Shown here: piece after piece, positions 50,756-63,065 of the stretch | How the letters are laid out: every line of letters starts with the position of its first letter | Position numbering within the stretch: the first letter of the stretch is position 1 | Source of the DNA: Sesamum alatum | Taxonomy: Eukaryota; Streptophyta; Magnoliopsida; Lamiales; Pedaliaceae | Assembly: GCA_034509735.1 (NCBI GenBank) | Contig: JACGWO010000011.1 | Location: forward strand, 15,471,866-15,535,865 | Direction of reading: 5' to 3' | Length of the DNA: 64,000 bases | The notes under the pieces: model-generated | What the model was told of the DNA's origin: nothing | What the model saw: only the letters and a program-made list of their open reading frames with translations | Database searches by the model: none | Made by a program: the position numbers and the translations under genes

Positions 50756-51345
50756 ACTAATTATGTATAATCAACTAAATTAAACTATTATTTAGTTTAA
50801 CTATGTTTCGATAAATTATATTTATTTATAAAACAAACTAATTAAATATCAAAATACAAAAAATTATATCAATGTTTTTAAGTTATATTATTTACTATAA
50901 ATAATATTTAAATTAAAACTGCCAATATATTATTTAAAATAAAATTTTAATAGTTTTTTATTATTTTAAACTTTGTAAAATTTAAATTATTAAGTAATAA
51001 TATTTTTTGGGCTCATCTTCTCAACCCATCACCGCCAGCCTCCTCGTCGCCCACCTTGGAGACAGCGCTTGGAGACGGAGGTCACCTTTCTTCTTTGGCG
51101 ACCTCCGGTGCCAAATTTTGGGCGACAGGGGCAACGTCTCCCAGGTTTTGGGACGGGGCCAACATCGCGCAAGTTTTGGGATGGGGTTCAACTCCTTCGA
51201 AATTAAAACGGTGTTAACCTCAACTAATGGCAGGGAAGAGTATGTTTTATTTAAAAAAACACAGGGTGTTTTTCACCTATAAACTTAACACAAAGGGGTT
51301 TTAGCTAAAACATTAAAACACATGGTGTTTTATGCAATTTGTCCT

Positions 51346-52373
51346 TTTATTTTTTTCATATTGATATTTCCGTCTTTTTATTTTTTTTAACAGTTTATTG
51401 TGTTTTTCAACTAATAATTCTATATCTCTGATTCTTTTGCAGTGTAAAAAATTTCAATTACAAAAATTAAGTACTATTAATGCATTATAGTATATCATAC
51501 TCTATACATGCATATGAAATATAAATTAATTATTCAAAACTTTGAAACTACAAACTTTAATTTTTATTATATATTAATAATCTATCATGGAATGACATCT
51601 AAGTTATTAAGTTAATAGGAAATTATACTCAACATAATTATTGTCGTACTCAATAAATTATACATTGCATAATCTTAATGATATTTTGTAGTGCTTTTTG
51701 AATTACATAATTTTTAGTTAAAATTATTAGATCATTTCACTTAATTATCAACTCATGTATTTCGCCGAAAAATGATTAATTAAAAACCATAGAAATAAAA
51801 TAGTTATTAATCCCACGTGAACTCAATAGCACATGACTTTTAGTCTTTGTTCTTTTACATGTTCTATTTATTTTTTTCTCAATACATGTAAAACAGAATT
51901 TGTAAAAAATAAGATCTATATGTTATCATACTGATTTAATGTTTTAATGATTTCTTGTATACCGATATTTTTGTCTTTTTTAGAAAAAAATGTTAAGGAC
52001 TATAAATATGTGGTACTCAAACTCTTATAATAGTGTATATAAACGTGCTTATATATAAATAGACAATATAATAATAAAATATTTAGATTTACATTGGATG
52101 TAACCATGAAATGTACTTAGAAAATTAATTACATGAATTTAGTAATTTTAGAAGTTTAATAATTTTGATACAAGATTGTCTAAGTTCAATACTTTTAATT
52201 AATATATTTATTAATTCAAAATATTATCAAAATTAAGTTAGATAATAATAATAATAATATTAATTTACATAAATGTCACTAAAAGTAACATGATTATAAG
52301 CACATTTTTGTCAAGTAAAAAAATGAAAAAACCTTTTAACCCTTTCTTATCACCTCTTGAGGCCTTGGTATCG
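51346..52373. other. Intergenic AT-rich DNA
   Basis: No gene or clear repeat recognised. Confidence 0.5.
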
Positions 52374-53002
52374 GTGAATGAAGCAAGTTTGGCCCAAGAA
52401 TAAGACATTACCCACATATAATTATGACTAGAGGATATGTGGCCCCATCTGGAGTATTTCAGTTGGCGTTTGTTCATTGGAGTAAATGTATATAAATTAC
52501 TCATTTATGGGATCACACGAATCCTTATTATAGAATTCACTATCGTTTAGCTCCAATATTCCGGCCTAACAGCCCTTCCATTCACTCACTTGACCATCGG
52601 TGTACTAACGTCGGATCAACTCCACCACCTCCATTGTTTGTGCAGATTTCCAACTTATTTCCTTCGTCCTATCGAGCTAGAGTGCACGACCTCCCGTCCG
52701 TACGACCTCGCAATCGAAAATACATCACACCTATGAATGAAGGGAGCCTCAAGAAAGAAGAAGCTATTCTTCCTCAATTCGATGCAGTTTAAAGATTATT
52801 TACGAATCTACGCTTAAGGTGAGCAGTGATATGAAAGAATATAGGTTGTATCTCTTGAGAATGGGCCTAAAGACTGATGAAGCGAGTTTGGCCCTAGGAG
52901 GCATGGCCCAAGAATAAGACATTATCAGTGGATAACCCTAAATGCTGGACATGTGGCACCTTTAGGAGCATCTCAATTGGCGTCTATGCATTGAAGGAAA
53001 TT

Positions 53003-53738
53003 TGTTAGGAGTGGACTTACCACTTATAAGGATCACAAAGATTTTCACAAATGAATAATTACAGCGGGGGATGGGTGTTATCACCCTCATAATTACAAAT
53101 CAGGGGATATAAACAAATGTGAAATAATATCAACAATTTATAAAGAAAAAGAGCAGTTCAAAGATAAACTTCAGATCGTAACCGGTAAGGCTTAGAGAAC
53201 CACAGATCCAGAGTGAGAAGACCTTAACCACAACAGGTCGGTACTCAACTTCCGGTTGCACCAACAGACCAAAGTATCACCGACCTACACAAGGTCAAAC
53301 CACTAGATCTCTCAACGGAAACTCCCACACAGAGGTTCAAGACGGGTTTTTTCTCTCGAGAAAGAAAAATGTCAGAAAACTTCGAAAGGCCTTGCAACTC
53401 ACGAATATATGAGTTGTAAGATATGTTCTGTTTCTGTAGAGGCTGAGGATCGCCATTTTATAGTGTTGAGAGATGAAACAGAGAAGGAAAACGGTAAGGA
53501 AGAAGGTAAGTAGATCAGGGATGGAGAAGAGAGAATCTGCAAAGAGAGAAACTGGATCTGACAGAGTCAAGAGGCGGAGAGAAGACAGAATGGGGATTAG
53601 GGTTCAAAAGATAGTATATAAGAGGGTCCAGCCAAGTCGGGTGAGGTCAGATGGAGCTGGGTTAGCATTTTGGTCTGTTGGGCCGTCCAGGTTGTTGGGC
53701 CTATCTGAGTTGGGTCTTTGGGTCAATATTTCTCATCA
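53003..53738 (-). repeat. 3' LTR of the copia element
   Basis: TGTTAGGAGTGG...CTCATCA. It is longer than its partner because the partner lacks ~80 bp (corresponding to about 53206-53290). Confidence 0.85.
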
Positions 53739-53759
53739 TTCTCTACCTTGGACCAGGAT

Positions 53760-55372
53760 CTAATTGGATTTAGGGTATCCTGGCCCAATACCGGATTGTG
53801 GTATTTCATCACTGTCTTTTTCTTCCCTTGTGGTACCTGCACAAAAAACACTTGAACTCATGTTAGTCTCAAAATATTCAAAACAGTGTTTAAACTTTTC
53901 AATGGGCAGGCATTTTGTCCCCATATCGGATGGGTTTGATTCTGTTTCAACCTTTTCCAGATTAATCAGTCCTTTGCCCACAATGTCACTGATAAAGTGA
54001 TACCGGACGTCTATGTGTTTTGTTTTGTCATGGAACACAGGATTCTTACATAATTGGATGGCAGACTGGCTGTCAGAATAAACGGTTACTTTTTTATTTA
54101 AGAAACCTATTTCTTTAATCAAACCTTCTAGCCATAAGGCTTCTTTGAAAGCTTCTGTCGCAGCAATGCACTCAGCTTTTGTTGTTGACAGAGCCACTAT
54201 CTGTTGTAGTTGGGATTTCCAACTTATACAAGACCCACATAAGGTAAAAACATAGGAAGTAGTGGACTTACGGCTATCCCTATCATTAGCATAATTCGAA
54301 TCAACATACCCGACAAGATCAACATTTCATGCATTTAGAAAAAGTAATATCTTAAGAGCCATTTAAGGGCCTCCCAATGAGGAGGTCCGGCATTCGACAT
54401 GTACCTGCTGGGACAAGTAATAGCGTAAGCAATATCAACTTGTACACACCATTAGAAACATTATGGAACCAATCGTATTAGAATGGGGAACTTTTTCCAT
54501 TTTTTCTTTACCTTTTTCACTCTTGGGACATTGTTCCTTGCTAAGTTGGAAGTGAGAGGACAGAGGGACAAAACATGGTTTTGAGTTGGACATGGAGAAT
54601 TTTTCTAACATGGATATAACATAAGAGCCTTGATTTAAGAAAATAGAGGAATCCTTCCTATTTCTCTCAATAAACATGCCTAGGATTTTCTTAGCATCCC
54701 CTAGATCTAACATGCTGTAGACTAGGACTAGTAATCAACATATCGTCCACATATAAAACCAGGAACACAGGAATATTATTATCATATTTAAAGTAAAGAC
54801 AATGATCATAGTTGCTCCTTGTATAGTTAAAGGAATACATGAACATATCAAACTTTTTGTTCCATTGTCTCGGTGAATGTTTCAAATCATAGAGAGATTT
54901 CTTTAACAAGCATACATGATCAGGCTTGGTTTTATTAATGAATCCAGTGGGTTGATGCATGTAAATGTTTTCATCCAAATCTCCATGCAAGAAAGCAGTT
55001 TTAACATCCATTTGTTTGAGTTCCCAATCAAAATGAGCAGAGAGAGCAAGTAAAACACGAACGGTGGTATATTTAACAACAGGAGAAAAAACTTCGATAT
55101 AGTCTATCCCTTCTTTCTGTGTGAATCCTTTTGCGACTAATCTGGCTTTAAAACGTGTTGACTTTTCTTTTTGTTTTATCTTGTATACCCATTTGCATCC
55201 TATGATGGAACATTTAGTGGGTTAGGCACTAGTACCCAAGTTTTATTATTCTTAAGGGACTCCATTTCTTCATTCATGGCACTAATCCATTTATCCGAAC
55301 TATCAGATTTTAGAGCTTATTCAAAAGTGCTAGGTTCGCTAGATTCAGTATTTAGAGCGATGTGATAGTCCT
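53760..55372 (-). pseudogene. Copia reverse transcriptase and RNase H
   Basis: Broken into several frames. RT: MDVKTAFLHGDLDENIYMHQ (about 54952-55011), SLYDLKHSPRQWNKKFD and the catalytic FLVLYVDDMLI (about 54722-54756). Then KKILGMFIERNR and, after a break, RNase H: STTKAECIAATEAFKEALWL and KTKHIDVRYHFI (53970-54190). The ORF ends next to the 3' LTR. Frameshifts occur near 54700 and between 54200 and 54430. Confidence 0.9.
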
Positions 55373-55691
55373 TAAATCTGGTGGGAACCCTAGGTTCTCT
55401 CTTATGCCTATCTCTGGCTAGTTGGTAATTCCCTAGATCTGTGTCACCTAGATCTGTGTCAGGGCTGATGTCTCGTGGGATTTCTCCAAGATTTTCCTCT
55501 ACCCGTTTGTTTTCTTCTGAGTTTCCCTCTACCGGATTAAAATAAGGTTCTACGGAAATTGGCTCTTTTTCTTTCTGATTTTCAGATAGGCAAGGCATTT
55601 TTTCCTCATTAAAGAAAACGTTTCTACTGATTAACACTTTAAACCCGGGTTGACTTCTAACCCACAACCTATACCCTTTAACCCAGTTGGG

Positions 55692-55842
55692 TCCTGGTCC
55701 AAGGTAGAGAATGATGAGAAATATTGGCCCAAAGACCCAACTCGGATAGGCCCAACAACCTGGACGACCCAACAGACCAAATGTTAGCCCAGCTCCATCT
55801 GACCTCACTCAACCCGACTGGACCCTCTTATATACTATCTTC
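55692..55842 (+). repeat. Inverted fragment of the copia LTR inside the element
   Basis: Reverse complement of about 53607-53758: the last part of the LTR plus ~20 bp of adjacent internal DNA. It replaces the gag-pro-integrase region and fuses in frame to the integrase tail GYRLWVRSQPGFKVLISRNV. Confidence 0.85.
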
Positions 55843-55845
55843 TAA

Positions 55846-55989
55846 TTTTTTATCCTTAGTGACAGTTTCAGGGTATCTACCATCTATAGCTTTAAAAACC
55901 TTTTTTTGTATTAATATGTTTTTCATCTTCTGTTGCCATATAGAAAAATCAAATTTACCATCAAACGAAAGCAGATTATAACCAGCCAT
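55846..55989 (-). pseudogene. Copia gag, N-terminal fragment
   Basis: From ATG 55989 the minus strand reads about 48 residues of a copia gag start (LLSFDGKFDFSIWQQKMKN), then is cut off by the inverted LTR piece. Confidence 0.75.
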
Positions 55990-56345
55990 AGATAATAGAA
56001 TAAGATGATCTCACACAGAATCACGAATATAATGCTGAAGCAAAGTTTACCCCAAAAATTATCACACAAGATCAAAACAGAGTACGCAAAAATCTCAAAG
56101 GAATCAGCAGTAATCGAGAACCAACTCTGAACCTCAACCAAATACCCGACGGTCTCACGGGACCCGGCGAAGTGAGGGATCAGAGGGTAAAATTTAACAA
56201 CCGGTGCACTAAGCAAGAATATATTCGTAATATTTTAACAGAAATAGGGCACTAGGCGATATAGATCAACAGGTGCACAAAGCAGTATTAAGAGAGATTA
56301 GAGAGATTTTACCACTGCACTTTCTGAGCCAGAATCGGTACAGAA

Positions 56346-56361
56346 CCGACTCTGATACCAC
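56346..56361 (-). promoter_or_regulatory. Copia primer binding site
   Basis: Minus-strand cgtggtatcagagtc next to the LTR end; one mismatch from the tRNA-iMet complement. Confidence 0.75.
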
Positions 56362-57017
56362 GGTTAGGAATGGACTTACCACTTATAAGGATCACAAAGA
56401 TTTTCATAAATGAATAATTACAGCGAGGGATGTGTGTTATCACCCTTATAATTACAAACCAGGGGATATAAACAAATGTGAAATATTATCAACAGTTTAT
56501 AAAAAAAAAAGAGCAGTTCAAAGATAAACTTTAGATCGTAACCAGTAAGGCTCAGAGAACCACAGTTGCAAGGTCAAACCACTAGATCTCTCAACGGAAA
56601 CACTCACACAGAGGTTCAAGACGGGTTTTTTTCTCTCGAGGAAGAAAAATGTCAGAAAACTTTGAAAGGCCTTGCAACTCACGAATATAAGAGTTATAAG
56701 ATTTGTTCTGTTTCTGTAGAGGCTGGGGATCGCCATTTTATAGTGTTGAGAGATGAAACAGAGAAGGAAAACGATAAGGAAGAAGGTAAGTAGATCATGA
56801 ATGGAGAAAAGAGAATCTGCAAAAAGAGAAGTTGGATCTGACAGAGTCAAGAGGTGGAGAGAAGACAAAATGGGGATAAGGGTTCAGAAGATAGTATATA
56901 AGAGGGTCCAGTCGGGTCGGGTGAGGTCAGATGGAGTTGGGCTAACATTTGGTCTGTTGGGCCGTCCAGGTTTTTGGGCCTATTCGAGTTGGGTCTTTGG
57001 GCCAATATTTCTCATCA
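56362..57017 (-). repeat. 5' LTR of the copia element
   Basis: Matches 53003-53738 apart from point changes and an ~80-bp deletion. The terminal TG at 56362 is mutated to GG on the plus strand. Confidence 0.85.
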
Positions 57018-57262
57018 AAATTAATGTATATAAGCTACTCATTTAGGGGACTACAACTATCTTTATTATAATATTTATTATATATTCCGACCTAACAGTC
57101 ATCTCATTCATTAACTTGACCGTCGAAGTGCTAACATCTATCTAGTCTGACACCTTCATTGTTTGTGAAGATTTTCAGCTCATTTCCTTCGCCCACCAAG
57201 CTAGAGTGAATGACCTCCCATCCGTATGACCCTTTCGATCGAAAACACATGGCACCTCTAAA

Positions 57263-57751
57263 TCAATATTGCTCCTATTTATCTTTATTTTACGCTTTTA
57301 ACCCCTTTATTATCTCCACCCTAATTTATTGAAAGAAAAAAGAAAAAAATATGCAAAGACAAAATATAAGGATAAAAAAAAAAAAAAAGAAGAAACTAAA
57401 AATAAACTCCAGATGCATGATGCGGACACTCAGCAAGGCAACAAATGAGGAGTGACACGCCATCATGTGACCGGTATTACGGTTTGGCAGCTTTTAGAGT
57501 TTTGTTCTTGAATCAATCCAGCAGTGAAGCTGTAGGATGAACAAATCAATCCATCAGAAAACATTGTAAATTGTTGTTGTGGACCTGACATGCTGAAATC
57601 AAACCTCTGATGTGAATATACACCAATATTCTTTGTCTTGTGTTGGGATATAAACTAATATTACAAGAAAGAGAATTACTATTGATGATATATGTATGAT
57701 CATCATCTTTGTATAATTAATTAAGAAGAAGAGGTAGAGATCATTATCATC
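57263..57751. other. Intergenic: SYT5-like promoter region
   Basis: Holds the immediate upstream DNA of the synaptotagmin gene. A poly-A run lies near 57377-57390. No gene seen. Confidence 0.45.
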
Positions 57752-60696
57752 ATGGGATTCTTTTTGGGGTGGATTCTGGGTTTCGCATTAGGCTTTGGAT
57801 TGATCGTCGGCTTTGCTCGCTTCGCCACTACCAGATCCAGAAAACGCTGTGATTTGGTATATCATTATCATCATCATCATCATCTATTAATATTACATGA
57901 TCTTTTATCCATTTTAGTGCTGATGATCATGTGGCTGACAGGCAGAAGCAATAGCAGCTTTAGCCAGGATGACACTCCAAGATTCCAGGAAACTTCTTCC
58001 TGATCTATATTACCCTTCTTGGGTTGTCTTTTCACAGAGACAGAAGTTGAGTTCCATTTTTTAGATTTCATCTGGATATATATTTATTTAGATTTATATA
58101 TATGTAATTAATTAATACGGCTGCTTCAATTTTCTCTCCTCTTTATTTTATATCTTTTGCAGTTAAATTGGCTGAATCAACTTCTTGACAAGATATGGCC
58201 TTACGTCAACGAGGTTCATTTGTAAAAATGCCAGTTTTGTTTTGTTTTCTGAGATTTGGGTTTTGATTATTTAATTTTCTGTTTATATATGTTGCATTGC
58301 ATAGGCAGCTTCAGAGATAATAAGGAACTCTGTGGAGCCAATTCTTGAACAATATAGACCAGCAATTTTGGCTTCTCTCAAGTTTTCTACCTTGACTCTG
58401 GGGACTGTGGCACCACAGTTCACAGGTTATTACAATTACTCTGATCATTTCTACTAATTCTTAAATGCATTTCATCAAATTTTATGTATTATAAACAGGA
58501 ATTACGGTACTCGAAAGCCAACCAAAAGAGCTAGTTATGGAAATGGACATGCAGTGGGATGGAAATCCTAATATTGTACTTGATATTAAGACTAGAGTTG
58601 GTGTGGCGCTACCCGTTCAGGTACTTTAATTCTAACCTTTTTTCAACTTCTTACATAGTTATGAGATCTGTACCCCCTGTTTTTCTGTTATATACACAAT
58701 AGCACTGTCACATTCTATGCCATCATTACAAGTACTATGTTATCTACAATGTTAACTATATATGACTGTGTTTTGGTGTAGGTAAAAAACATTGGATTTA
58801 CTGGGGTTTTCAGGTTGATATTCAAACCATTAGTTGATGAGATTCCATGCTTTGCAGCTGTTTCTTATTCCTTGAGAGAAAAGGTCATGACTCCGAAATT
58901 AACATGGCTTCTTTTCTTTCTTTGTTTAAATGTATTAATACTTCCAACTTTGATTTGGAGTTGATGCATTTGTATTTTTACACGCAGAGGAATCTCGACT
59001 TTACTCTCAAAGTGGTTGGTGGCGACATATCTTCCATTCCCGGAGTATCTTCTGCACTTGAGGTTTCACAAATTCGGAAATTTTGACTAATAAGTATCTC
59101 AATTCTCATACCAGAAAGAAAAGTTGATGAAACCTATATATAATTCTCTAGTTCATGATATCTATGCATGCTTTAAACCTTTGTCTCGATTCTTGTATTT
59201 ATGATATATAGGATACGATACGAGATGCTATTGAAGATTCTATAACGTGGCCAGTTCGTAAAGTTGTGCCCATAATACCAGGAGATTATAGGTCAAGTAC
59301 TAACTTAATACATATATATATATGTAGCTAGCTAGCATCTTTTGCTTTGAATTAATCCTGTATTCCAATTACTAGTATTTGGTCTTGTTACAGTTACTTA
59401 GAGGTAAAGACAGTTGGAGTTCTGGAGGTGAAGCTCATTGAAGCTAAGGAATTAACAAACAAAGATATAATTGGCAAGTCCGATCCGTTTGCTGAGATAT
59501 TTGTCCGTCCTCTGCGTGCCAAAACAAAAACCAGCAAAGTAATTGTAAGAATCTTGCCCCTTCATCTGTCAGTCTTGTTGTTTCTTTTCTTTAATTTATA
59601 TATAGTAACTGGAACAATAATATCTGGTTTTTTTTTTTCTTCTTATATATATAGGACAATGACATAAATCCAATCTGGAATGAGCACTTTGCTTTTGAAG
59701 TTGAGGATGCATCGACTCAACACTTAACAGTGAGAGTATATGACGATGAAGGAATTCAAGCTGCTGAGTTAATCGGTTGTGCTCAAGTAGCACTTAGTGA
59801 GCTTGAGCCCGGTAAGATTAAAGACGTGTGGTTGAGACTGGTGAAGGATCTGCATGTCCAAAGAGATAGGAAAAATCGCGGGCAAGTGAGAATACTAATA
59901 CCTCATCTTGTTGTCATGATCATGAGCTTTTACGAACACTTTTGTTTCCATTTGTTCTTGGTTTACATTGTGTATGGTGTTGATTGTAGGTGCATGTGGA
60001 GCTGTTGTATTGTCCTCTGAGCACTGATAGTGTATTTTCGAGTACTTTTGACCCGGACTTCAGATTAACTTCCCTGGAGAAGGCCCTTAAACAAGTAACC
60101 GAGGATGTAGGAGATTCGTCTAGTCCTACAGGGAAACCTCCTCCTTCGTATACGAAAAAGGATATTATATTCAGAGGAGTTCTTTCAGTGACAGTAATGT
60201 CTGCAGAAAACTTGCCAGCAACAGATTTGATGGGAAAATCTGATCCTTTTGTGGTCCTAACAATGAGAAAGTCTGAACAGAAGTGCAAGACCAGGGTGAG
60301 AGTTTGTGCTTGCTTGCTTGCAGAAATCATTTGTTGATTGATGATCTTCTGATCCACCTTTGATTTTCAGGTGTTAAATGACACATTGAATCCTGTTTGG
60401 AATCAGACATTCGATTTCGTGGTGGAGGATGGGTTGCATGAGTTGCTAATCATGGAAGTTTACGACCACGATACCTTTGGAAAGGTAGGTAAAAACTAAC
60501 TACATAGATGTATATGTGAAACTCGAGTACTAATTGAATCATTGTTGTTCAGGACAAAATGGGAAGATGCTTGTTGACGCTGACAAGGTGTATATTAGAG
60601 GGAGAATTTACAGAGAGTTTAAACATAGAGGGCACTAAATCAGGAAGGCTGAATATACATCTCAAGTGGAGCTCACAAACTATCATCAAGGAATAG
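57752..60696 (+). CDS. SYT5: SYT5-like plant synaptotagmin (SMP + two C2 domains)
   Basis: Thirteen exons: 57752-57856, 57942-58046, 58163-58213, 58305-58425, 58499-58620, 58782-58883, 58988-59062, 59212-59291, 59394-59544, 59655-59885, 59990-60295, 60371-60484 and 60553-60696, total 568 residues. N-terminal membrane anchor ~2-24 (GFFLGWILGFALGFGLIVGF). SMP lipid-transfer domain ~65-250 (LNWLNQLLDKIWPYVNEAAS, LGTVAPQFTGI, WDGNPNIVLDIKT, NIGFTGVFRLIFKPLVDE). C2A ~262-385 (VKLIEAKELTNKDIIGKSDP), C2B ~430-555 (VTVMSAENLPATDLMGKSDP, DTLNPVWNQTFDFVVEDG). Plant SYTs tether ER to plasma membrane and shuttle lipids, often under Ca2+ control. All junctions are GT/AG except exon 2/3, where the donor reads AAG|TTGAGT in place of the expected GTGAGT. 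Confidence 0.93.
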
Positions 60697-63065
60697 AAAT
60701 GATCCAAAAGTGTTAGTACAGTAAGTAGTTTTTGTTGATGATGTAGTAAGAGGAGGAGATCAACACAAGAAAGAGTACTACTCTTGTCTCTCTTATGGAG
60801 TTTTTCTTCTTTCTTTGTCAAACAAATTAAGGACAGGAGAAACAAGAGTGCTTTGGCAGGCATGAAAACAATGAGAATGAAACAAATTCCTCTTCAATTA
60901 ATTTAATACATATATCATTGGTTTGGTACTAACCAACCATATTTTTATTATATATTTGTCACACCCAACTAAATTTTGAGGCGGATATCTAACTCCTAAG
61001 CTTTCTCAATTTCATTATTCTATTCTTCGCACTTGTAATCCACTATGCTTACAAATGGAGAAGTGTAAGTTTTTTTCTTTTATATGATCACCTTCGTGTC
61101 ACGTCGTTCCCACGTACATATAATAAATAATTTATTATTTTTTAAAATATATTATAAATAATAGTAATATATATAAACTAACATATTATATTAAAAAAAA
61201 AAAGAAAAAATTAATTTATCAATTAATATAAAATTTAAAAAATTGAATAAAGTAGTTATCATATCAGTTGAGGGTTATTTTGGCATTACAAAAAAGTGGT
61301 GCGGCGATGTCATTAATGGTCATTTATGAGTAAAAAAAAGGGGTTTCTTAATATATAAAGGTATAGATTATATAAGGATAATTACACCTTTCTTTCCTGA
61401 AATTTGGTAGAATCACATGTAGATTCTTTGTGATTTGAAAAATTACATCTAACACCCTTGAAGTTTGTTTATGTCTAATAAATTGATTCTCATTAGTTAC
61501 AATTCACCGAATTTGCTTATATTAGCAAAAGATTGAATAAAAATTGACATTTATCTTCGGTTAACTTATTATCGATTTATTGTAGGTTAAAAAATACTTC
61601 TCTGACCAAACTATATTCATATATATTCACACGCTAATGCATGTCACTAGGTACATCTTCACCCGTAAAAGGTAGTTTAATTATAAAAGAATTTGTTTGA
61701 CTTGCAATAATTTAGTAATAAGTCAATTGGGGTAAATAATATCAGCAAATTCAATTAATTTTAACTAAGGGGTAGATCTATCTATCAGACGAAAACAAAC
61801 TTAAAAAATATTAGATGTAATTTTTAAACGAAAAAAATCTACATATAATTACATCAAAATTGAGTTGATGAAAATATAATTATCCCTATCACATATGTAA
61901 TTTTATGTATGAGGGGTGATGGGGTAAGATCCAGGACGTATATGATCGAAGCACACTTACACGTTTCAAGTCAAGAACTTTCAACTTTACTCTCTTTATT
62001 GCTCTTTAAAAAAAAGTCCCCTTTACAATGAATTGACGATCTATCTATACTAAACAAATCATGAATGTGAGGAGGCGTAAAAATAATTTCGCCTCCCAAC
62101 CGACCACTATCTAATGAATACAATTTAATGATTAAGGGTAATCTGATAATTTACATAACACCACTAATTAATGAATATAATAAAATAATCGGAGATAATT
62201 CAATAATTACATAAATAATCGGGGATAATTTGATAATTACATATGCGAATTGATCTTATTACCATGGAGGGATTTTGGGGTTTGGTATAAAGATTCGTTC
62301 TTTTATTGGATGAGAGGAGAAAGATGAATGCCAAAATCCAACAAAGTGTGGATGTAGACGAATCCCATTTGTTGTTTGAGGAGGTGTCAACTAATTTATA
62401 GTCCCAATCATTGCAGTTACACATAATAGTGCCCAAACATGCTACATTCATTGCCAGTCACTGGTACATTCAGATCCTTACCTGTAAATTATTTATTACA
62501 CCAATCCAATATAGAAAGAGGAGAGACGGACAGAAGAGAGAGATCCAGAGAGAGAGAGAGTAAAATGAAGTTGGAAGCAAGAGCGTTGAAAATACAAAAA
62601 GGGAGATTTACATTACAGGCTGTAAGTAACTTAAATAGGTGAAAGGTCAAAAAATCTTCTTGTGTGTCTGACCAATTTACAGTGAAGTCTTTCTATTTTT
62701 AGGGGTTTCTGCATTTATAGTCAATCAAATTTGAATACATAATCCCCCATTACTTTTGTAATCATATTTTCCCTCTTTACTCCAACTTCTTCTGCCCTTG
62801 TTTCTAACATTTTCTTGCTGCCTGCCTGCCTGCCTTCCTTTCACCGTCAATCTACAGCTTCTTCTTGTTTATGTCCACCAACCTAACCAACGCATATGAG
62901 CAGTGCACCCTCTTGATTTTTCATTTTTGTTCTGTCGGTTACGTTGTAAAAATCTTGACTTTTTGGTGAAGCAAGATCTGTAACTTGAGAAAGCTCAGAT
63001 CTTGTTTGTTTTTATTGGTCAAAGATCAAATTTTGGCATCTGGGTTCTTCTTTCTTCAATCTCTC
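60697..63065. other. Intergenic between SYT5-like and transporter genes
   Basis: 3' flank of the synaptotagmin gene, then AT-rich DNA with a fold-back element (61375-61895), a short duplication around 62170-62240 (aatcgg(a/g)gataatt) and GA-rich sequence (62515-62562) that probably belongs to the next gene's promoter. No other gene seen. Confidence 0.5.
61375..61895. mobile_element. Fold-back MITE-like element
   Basis: Left arm aaggataattacacctttct...aattacatctaacacccttg pairs with right arm aaaaatattagatgtaattttt...gaaaatataattatccct. Non-coding. Confidence 0.65.

Larger units (their letters stand above)
45675..51345. mobile_element. Old fold-back element interrupted by the MULE
   Basis: Left end (aaattgcataacatccccctgtg..., through 45743 and resuming at 49529) resembles the inverted right end (about 51255-51345, ...cacatggtgttttatgcaattt). 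Shared blocks in order are ttgcataa, ctgtgtt, gctaaat/gctaaaa, tgtgttaa/tgtattaa and ctataggc/ttataggt. The MULE sits inside the left arm. A further inverted-repeat unit lies at 49950-50755. Similarity is diffuse, so boundaries are approximate. Confidence 0.5.
53003..57017 (-). mobile_element. Ty1/copia element, rearranged, with 5-bp TSD
   Basis: Flanked by aaatt (52998-53002 and 57018-57022). LTRs at 53003-53738 and 56362-57017. A primer site in minus orientation (cgtggtatcagagt) lies next to the right LTR, so the element reads leftward. Inside: gag start, an inverted LTR piece, then the end of integrase, reverse transcriptase and RNase H. The central gag, protease and most of integrase are missing. 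Confidence 0.9.
52374..57262. mobile_element. TRIM-like direct-repeat pair, right copy split by a copia element
   Basis: Copy A (52374-52740) and copy B (52880-53002 continued at 57018-57262) share, in order, gagtttggccc-type, ccaagaataagacatta, atgtggc, caattggcgt, atgtatataa, ttccg(g/a)cctaaca, ttgaccatcgg/ttgaccgtcga and gagctagagtg/aagctagagtg blocks. About 135 bp of non-coding DNA separate the two copies, which suits a terminal-repeat retrotransposon in miniature. No PBS could be assigned with confidence. Confidence 0.6.

Noticed and set aside
51007..51282. GC-richer ORF of 91 codons (MGSSSQPITASLLVAHLG...)
   Set aside because: It lies inside the fold-back repeat, shows no domain, and ends in the repeat's terminal 'cacagggtgttttt' sequence. 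Probably a worn captured fragment, not a gene.
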